Origin: Nocardioides glacieisoli
GTDB lineage: Bacteria; Actinomycetota; Actinomycetes; Propionibacteriales; Nocardioidaceae
Length of the DNA stretch: 64,000 nt
Assembly: GCF_004137245.1 (NCBI RefSeq)
Contig: NZ_SDWS01000007.1
Coordinates: 186,001 to 250,000, forward strand
Reading direction: 5' to 3'
Within the stretch, counting starts at the first letter, position 1. Each line of letters begins with the position of its first letter. The notes under the pieces are model-generated. The model was not told where the DNA came from. It worked only from the letters and a program-made list of their open reading frames with translations, and ran no database searches. The position numbers were made by a program, and so were the translations under genes. This document shows, in pieces, positions 59,839 to 64,000 of the stretch.

Positions 59839-61548
59839 ATGTCCGCACGTCTGCGTCGGCCTGCCGTCGCACTGATCACGACCACGCTTGCCGCCGGCGT
59901 CCTGGCCATCGCGCCCGCTGCCAGCGCCGTCGACGGCACCCTCTCCGGCACCGTGACCGGCCCGGGCGGCGCCCTGCTGGGTGACGTGCGGGTGGAGCTC
60001 TACCAGTTCGACACCGAGGACGGTCGCTGGCGCGACACCGGTGACTTCACGGACACGGGCTCCGACGGTGCCTACACGTTCAGCGTGCCGGAGGGCGAGT
60101 ACGCGGTCGGCTTCGACGACTACACCGACACCTACGCCGCCGAGTTCTACAACGACGCAGACGTCGTCGAGGATGCTGACCCGGTCACGGTGCCCGGTGC
60201 CCCACTCGCCACCGCGCTGGTCCCTGCGGCCCACGTGACGGGCACGGTCCTCTACCCGAACGGCGACCCGCTGACGTTCGCCACGGTGGTCGCCTACCGC
60301 CCCGTCGTGGTCGACGGCGAGACCGAGTACCGGCAGGTGGGCTTCGACCACACGGCTGGCTTCTTCAACCCCGATGCCCTTCCCGGCTCGTACGACATCG
60401 GCGGGCTGCCGGGTGGCGACTACCTGATCGAGTTCGAGGCGTACGCCCCCCAGGGGATGCACGCCTACGCGATCGAGTACTACGACAACGCGCCCAACCG
60501 CTACGTCGCGGACCTGGTGACCGTCGCGGACGGCGGGACCCCCGACGTGCCCATCGACGCCCAGCTCGAGCTCGACTCGGAGATCTCCGGCGCGGTGTAC
60601 GACACCACGAGCGGCACCCCGACTGACAACGGCACCGCCGTGGTCTACGCCAAGGTCGACGACGCCTACCTGGAGATCGAGGAGGTGGACGTCCAGTCCG
60701 ACGGCAGCTACGTGATCGACGGCCTGTCCGCCGACACCTACTACGTCCGCTTCCGGGCGGACGTTGCCGGGGGCCGGGCGCAGGAGTACTGGGATGACCA
60801 GCCCAGTGTCCTGACCGCGACCGGGATCGAGCTCGGTGTCGGTGAGACGGAAGGCGCCATCAGTCCAGTCCTCGCGTTCGGGCAGAACCAGTCCCCCTCG
60901 CTCCAGCCGGTGACGGACCCGACGATCTCCGGCACGCCCCAGGTCGGCTCGACCCTCACCGCGTCGCCCGGCACCTGGTCACCCAGCCCGACCTCGATCC
61001 GCTACGCGTGGTTCGCCGGTGAGGAGCTCCGCCAGGACACCTCGTCGAACACCTACGTCCCGGTCGTCGCCGACATCGGCAGGGAGATCTCGGTCGACGT
61101 CTACGTCACTGCGACCGGATACGACACCAGCCGCGGATCCGCGGTCGCGTCGGGCGTCGTCGTCCCCGCGCCCGCCCAGCCGGTCGTGACGACACCCGTC
61201 GTCGTCCCGTCCGTCGTCACGCCCCCGGTGGTCACCCCGCCCGTGGTCGACGTCGCGGCCGGCCTCGCGGCCGGCCTCGCGGCGGTCCTCAAGGGCGTGG
61301 ACACCTCGGGCAAGCCCAAGGTGGGCAAGACGATCAAGGTGACGGGCCTCGACGCGATGTTCCGCGCCAGCACCGCCGTGTCGTACAAGTTCCAGTGGTA
61401 CGCCGGCACCAAGAAGATCAAGAAGGCCACGAAGTCCAAGCTGAAGGTGACCAAGGCGATGAAGGGCAAGAAGCTCGCGGTGAAGGTCACCGCGACCGCT
61501 GCCTCGACGTCGAGGTCGGTGAAGCTCAAGGTCGGCAAGGTCTCCTGA
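59839..61548 (+). CDS. Large secreted protein with carboxypeptidase-regulatory and Ig-like repeats
   Basis: 569 residues. Signal peptide to about residue 32 (ASAVDG). Three carboxypeptidase-regulatory-like modules (about 33-345), each with a GTV or SGAV strand and YDNAPNRYV- or FYNDADVVED-like segments, then a module starting NQSPSLQPVTDPTISGTPQVGSTLTASPGTW, typical of an invasin/Ig-type domain, a Pro/Val linker, and a final Lys-rich Ig-like module. GGGGGA lies upstream of ATG. No sorting signal at the C-terminus, so probably released or non-covalently wall-bound. Confidence 0.85.
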   Translation: MSARLRRPAVALITTTLAAGVLAIAPAASAVDGTLSGTVTGPGGALLGDVRVELYQFDTEDGRWRDTGDFTDTGSDGAYTFSVPEGEYAVGFDDYTDTYAAEFYNDADVVEDADPVTVPGAPLATALVPAAHVTGTVLYPNGDPLTFATVVAYRPVVVDGETEYRQVGFDHTAGFFNPDALPGSYDIGGLPGGDYLIEFEAYAPQGMHAYAIEYYDNAPNRYVADLVTVADGGTPDVPIDAQLELDSEISGAVYDTTSGTPTDNGTAVVYAKVDDAYLEIEEVDVQSDGSYVIDGLSADTYYVRFRADVAGGRAQEYWDDQPSVLTATGIELGVGETEGAISPVLAFGQNQSPSLQPVTDPTISGTPQVGSTLTASPGTWSPSPTSIRYAWFAGEELRQDTSSNTYVPVVADIGREISVDVYVTATGYDTSRGSAVASGVVVPAPAQPVVTTPVVVPSVVTPPVVTPPVVDVAAGLAAGLAAVLKGVDTSGKPKVGKTIKVTGLDAMFRASTAVSYKFQWYAGTKKIKKATKSKLKVTKAMKGKKLAVKVTATAASTSRSVKLKVGKVS

Positions 61549-61566
61549 CCCGACCCTGACGACCAC

Positions 61567-61612
61567 CGGACGGCGCAACCCACCCCTGAAGGGGACCGGG
61601 TTGCGCCGTCCG
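61567..61612. terminator. Hairpin after the large secreted protein
   Basis: CGGACGGCGCAACCC (61567-61581) and GGGTTGCGCCGTCCG (61598-61612), perfect 15-base arms, 16-base loop, about 20 bases after the stop codon. Confidence 0.85.
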
Positions 61613-61696
61613 CACGTCCGGCGGCCCTACGCTCGTGGCGAAGGGTCGGTCCCGAGCCGGCCACGCCTCGACACACCATTGAAAGAGGGAGTCGTC

Positions 61697-61909
61697 ATGG
61701 GAATCGGCATCGGCATCCTGCTGCTCGTCCTCGGTCTGATCATCCTGTTCGCCATCAAGGAGTTCCCGGCCGCCGTCCAGGACGTCGTCGACCCGACGAC
61801 CGTCGGCTGGATCCTCCTCATCGCGGGCGTGCTGTCGCTCGTGCTCGGCCTCGTCATGAACAACCAGCGCTCGAAGACCACCCACGTGGAGGAGCGCCGC
61901 GAGATGTGA
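61697..61909 (+). CDS. DUF6458-family small membrane protein
   Basis: 70 residues with two hydrophobic helices (MGIGIGILLLVLGLIILFAI, VGWILLIAGVLSLVLGLVM) joined by a short acidic loop, then a basic and polar tail. The start and helix pattern match the actinobacterial DUF6458 family, function unknown. GAGGGA lies 7 bases upstream. Confidence 0.82.
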   Translation: MGIGIGILLLVLGLIILFAIKEFPAAVQDVVDPTTVGWILLIAGVLSLVLGLVMNNQRSKTTHVEERREM

Positions 61910-61925
61910 CCTCGCACCGAGGCCG

Positions 61926-62531
61926 CTAGAGCCACCCGCGGTCCTGCGCGATCCGCGCGGCCTCGCTGCGCGTGGTCGCGCCGGTCTTGCCGATCGCGGC
62001 GGACAGGTGGTTGCGCACCGTGCCCTCCGAGAGGTGCACCCGCGCGGCGATCGCCGCGACCGGCGACCCGTCGAGGGCGTACGTCAGCAGCTCGCGCTCG
62101 CGGCCGGTCAGCGGGCTCGGGCCGTCGATCAGCGACTCGGCGGCGAGGTCCGGGTCGATCACCCGCAGCCCGTTGTGCACCCGGCGGACGGCGTCGGCGA
62201 GCTGTCGCGACGGCGTGTCCTTGACGACGAAGCCGGAGGCGCCCGCCTCGATGGCCCGGCGGACGTAGCCCGGCCGGCCGAAGGTCGTCACGATCAGCGA
62301 TCGCACGCCCGGCAGCTCGCGCCGCAGCGCCGCGGCCGCGTCGATGCCGTTCAGCCCGGGCATCTCGATGTCGAGCAGGCAGACCTCGGCCTCGGAGGCG
62401 CGGGCCGCCTCGACCACCTCGTCGCCCCGGCCGACCTGGGCGACCACCTCGAGGTCGGACTCGAGATCGAGCAGCGCGGCCAGCGCACCGCGTACGAGCG
62501 CCTGGTCGTCGGCGAGCAGCAGCCGGATCAC
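61926..62531 (-). CDS. NarL/LuxR-family response regulator
   Basis: 201 residues. Receiver with acidic pair LLADDQALVRGALAALL, phosphoacceptor Asp in VCLLDIEMPGLNGID and Lys in VVKDTPSRQL; LuxR-type helix-turn-helix LTGRERELLTYALDGSPVAAIAARVHLSEGTVRNHLSAAIGKTG. GTG start overlaps the kinase stop (GTGA). Probably regulates the adjacent ABC-2 transporter. Confidence 0.9.
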   Translation of the reverse strand: MIRLLLADDQALVRGALAALLDLESDLEVVAQVGRGDEVVEAARASEAEVCLLDIEMPGLNGIDAAAALRRELPGVRSLIVTTFGRPGYVRRAIEAGASGFVVKDTPSRQLADAVRRVHNGLRVIDPDLAAESLIDGPSPLTGRERELLTYALDGSPVAAIAARVHLSEGTVRNHLSAAIGKTGATTRSEAARIAQDRGWL

Positions 62532-63586
62532 GGGAGCGCCACCCGGACGCGGGTCCCCGGGCTCCCGGTCGAGACGTCGAGCGTGCCGCCGGCACCGCCG
62601 ACCCGCTCGCGCATCCCGCGCAGCCCGTTGCCCTCGGCGCCGGTGCAGCCGGCACCGTCGTCGGTGACGGTCATGCCGTCGCGGCCGAGCTCGATGACGA
62701 CGGAGCGTGCCTGCGCGTGGCGTACGACGTTGGTGACCGACTCGCGCAGCACCCAGGCCATCAGCGCCCGGTGGCGCGGGTCGGTGTCGGCGACGTCGCC
62801 GACGACGGTCGCCGAGATGCCGGCATCGGCGAGCACCCGGGGTGCGGCGGCGAGCTCGGCCTCGAGGTTGCCCGCCCTGAGTCCGCCGACCGTGGCACGC
62901 ACCTCGGCGAGTGCCTGGCGGGCGGTGGCCTGGATCGACTCCAGCTCCTCCTTCGCGCGCTCGGGGTCGAGGTCGATGAGCCGGGCCGCGAGCTCGGCCT
63001 TGACCGACAGGGCGGTCAGCGAGTGGCCGAGCACGTCGTGCACGTCGCGGGCCACCCGCTCGCGCTCGGCGACCAAGGCGTGCTGGCCGCGCGCCTCGAT
63101 GGCGAGCTGCTCGCGCTCGCCGAAGAGCCGCAGCATCACCGCCCCGAGGATGATCGGCCAGAGCATCAGGAAGAAGTAGGTCGGGAACCCGTCGATGTCG
63201 AGCAGGGACAGCAGCGGCACCACGAACCACACGCCCACGGCCCACTTCCAGGCCGGGCTCGGCAGCTCGAGGGCCGACAGGATCGCAAGGTAGGGCGTGA
63301 ACGAGATGACGCTGATCCCGATGACCGGCACGGTGGCGAGGGAGAGCACGACACACACGGCGAGGCACACCCAGGTGCTCCTGTGGTGCGAGTAGCCCAG
63401 CACGTTGGCCACCGCGAAGCCGGCGATGCAGAGGAAGGCGACCGCCTTGCCCGCGACCGGCACCGAGGACTCGGTGACGGCGACGATCGGGAAGACGAGG
63501 AAGACCAGCCAGATCGCTGCGAACGCCCAGCCCCACTTCTCCCAGGGGTTGTCCGGGAGCTCCTCCGCGGCTGCTTCGCCGGTCAC
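62528..63586 (-). CDS. DesK-type membrane histidine kinase
   Basis: 352 residues. Four or five membrane helices (about 15-145), a HisKA_3 domain with phosphorylated His in RERVARDVHDVLGHSLTAL and an HATPase domain ending GNGLRGMRERVGGAGGTLDV. The GTG at 63586 overlaps the stop of the upstream permease gene. Same operon as the regulator. Membrane-thinning or small-molecule sensing is a family precedent only. Confidence 0.9.
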   Translation of the reverse strand: MTGEAAAEELPDNPWEKWGWAFAAIWLVFLVFPIVAVTESSVPVAGKAVAFLCIAGFAVANVLGYSHHRSTWVCLAVCVVLSLATVPVIGISVISFTPYLAILSALELPSPAWKWAVGVWFVVPLLSLLDIDGFPTYFFLMLWPIILGAVMLRLFGEREQLAIEARGQHALVAERERVARDVHDVLGHSLTALSVKAELAARLIDLDPERAKEELESIQATARQALAEVRATVGGLRAGNLEAELAAAPRVLADAGISATVVGDVADTDPRHRALMAWVLRESVTNVVRHAQARSVVIELGRDGMTVTDDGAGCTGAEGNGLRGMRERVGGAGGTLDVSTGSPGTRVRVALP

Positions 63587-64000
63587 GTGCGCGCCCGGCT
63601 CCGGCGTATGCCCCAGAGGGCGAGGGTCGCGAAGATCACCGTCCACGCGAGCACGTTAGCGACCGGGAGCCACAGCGGGTCGTGGTCGCCCATAGGGAGC
63701 CACCCGTCGGTCTGCGGATAGTGCGCCAGGGCGGCGAAGCCGTACATCGGTGTCAGCCGCCCGATGTCGAGCATGAGCCCGTCCATCGGCGTGAACAGGT
63801 TGCCCAGGAAGGCCATCACCACGATCAGGCCCGACGCGATGCCGGGAGTGTTGGGGCCGCGGAACACCAGGCAGATCGCCAGGCCGTAGATCGCGAACAT
63901 CGCCGATCCGATCCAGATGATCACCCCCGACAGCAGCCAGTCGGTCGCACTGCCCGATGCCCCTGTGAGGGCGCCTACGGCGAAGACCAGCGCCACCGCG
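63583..64000 (-). CDS. ABC-2 type transporter permease, C-terminal part (continues past the window)
   Basis: About 139 residues of a membrane protein. Block LVFRGPNTPGIASGLIVVMAFLGNLFTPMDGL and the late helix LPVANVLAWTVIFATLALWGIRRSR match ABC-2 permeases that partner with an ATPase next to a DesK/NarL two-component system. The N-terminus and the ATPase gene should lie beyond 64000. Confidence 0.8.
   Translation of the reverse strand, partial: AVALVFAVGALTGASGSATDWLLSGVIIWIGSAMFAIYGLAICLVFRGPNTPGIASGLIVVMAFLGNLFTPMDGLMLDIGRLTPMYGFAALAHYPQTDGWLPMGDHDPLWLPVANVLAWTVIFATLALWGIRRSRART

Noticed and set aside
1..64000. tRNA or rRNA genes
   Set aside because: I looked for cloverleaf-like T-loop (GGTTCGA) contexts and rRNA-like stretches and found none that held together.

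Overview
The window looks like a piece of chromosome from a high-GC actinobacterium, most likely Nocardioides or a close relative. The evidence is: GC-rich codon use with many GTG and TTG starts; mycothiol-type enzymes; a 13E12/DUF222 HNH gene with an actinobacterial SOS box; a SigK/RskA locus laid out as in mycobacteria; and GGTCGAG...TATCGAGACC palindromic repeats that I associate with Nocardioides. Eighteen genes carry a TANNNT hexamer exactly 6 or 7 bases before the start codon, the signature of leaderless transcripts, and I used it to choose many starts. I saw no rRNA, tRNA, CRISPR array or prophage.

Layout. 0-5.9 kb: a minus-strand SigK regulon (fasciclin lipoprotein, sigK, rskA, an FAD/DUF1365 fusion, start of a fifth gene) plus a membrane molybdopterin oxidoreductase. 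Both transcription units begin with the same CCATCC-N16-CGAAC promoter. 5.9-16.9 kb: mixed metabolic, membrane and secreted genes, a HelD-like RNA polymerase recycling ATPase, a GH16-like lipoprotein and the SOS-type HNH gene. 16.9-23.5 kb: epimerase, PhzE-type synthase, sulfatase, pabA and pabB. 23.5-32.8 kb: MprAB-like two-component system, fructosamine kinase/phosphatase/holin-like operon, VanZ, aminotransferase, ArsR-MFS operon with a clear operator, phosphoesterase and Xi-class reductase. 32.8-36.2 kb: three successive units of leader, exported product and GC-rich hairpin, the least explained part of the window. 36.2-40 kb: branched-chain keto-acid dehydrogenase E1alpha, E1beta and E2. 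41.1-45.2 kb: two coiled-coil DivIVA/Scy-like proteins and an acyl-CoA carboxyltransferase. 45.2-50.2 kb: ECF sigma factor plus M1 lipoprotein peptidase, facing a Ser/Thr kinase from overlapping promoters, then two tandem paralogous membrane proteins. 50.2-55.5 kb: amidohydrolase, and a PucR-type regulator divergent from a ferredoxin reductase/acyl desaturase pair with a perfect palindrome between them. 55.5-64 kb: small proteins, a beta-propeller-like membrane protein, mycothiol-dependent enzyme plus SDR, a large secreted Ig/carboxypeptidase-like protein and a DesK/NarL-type two-component system next to an ABC-2 permease.

A theme across the window is short palindromic repeats of several unrelated families. 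Some lie between convergent genes as likely bidirectional terminators. Others lie inside open reading frames, in frame: the HNH gene, pabB, the E2 gene and the leader peptide of the M1 peptidase. They appear to have moved into protein-coding sequence and been tolerated as linkers.
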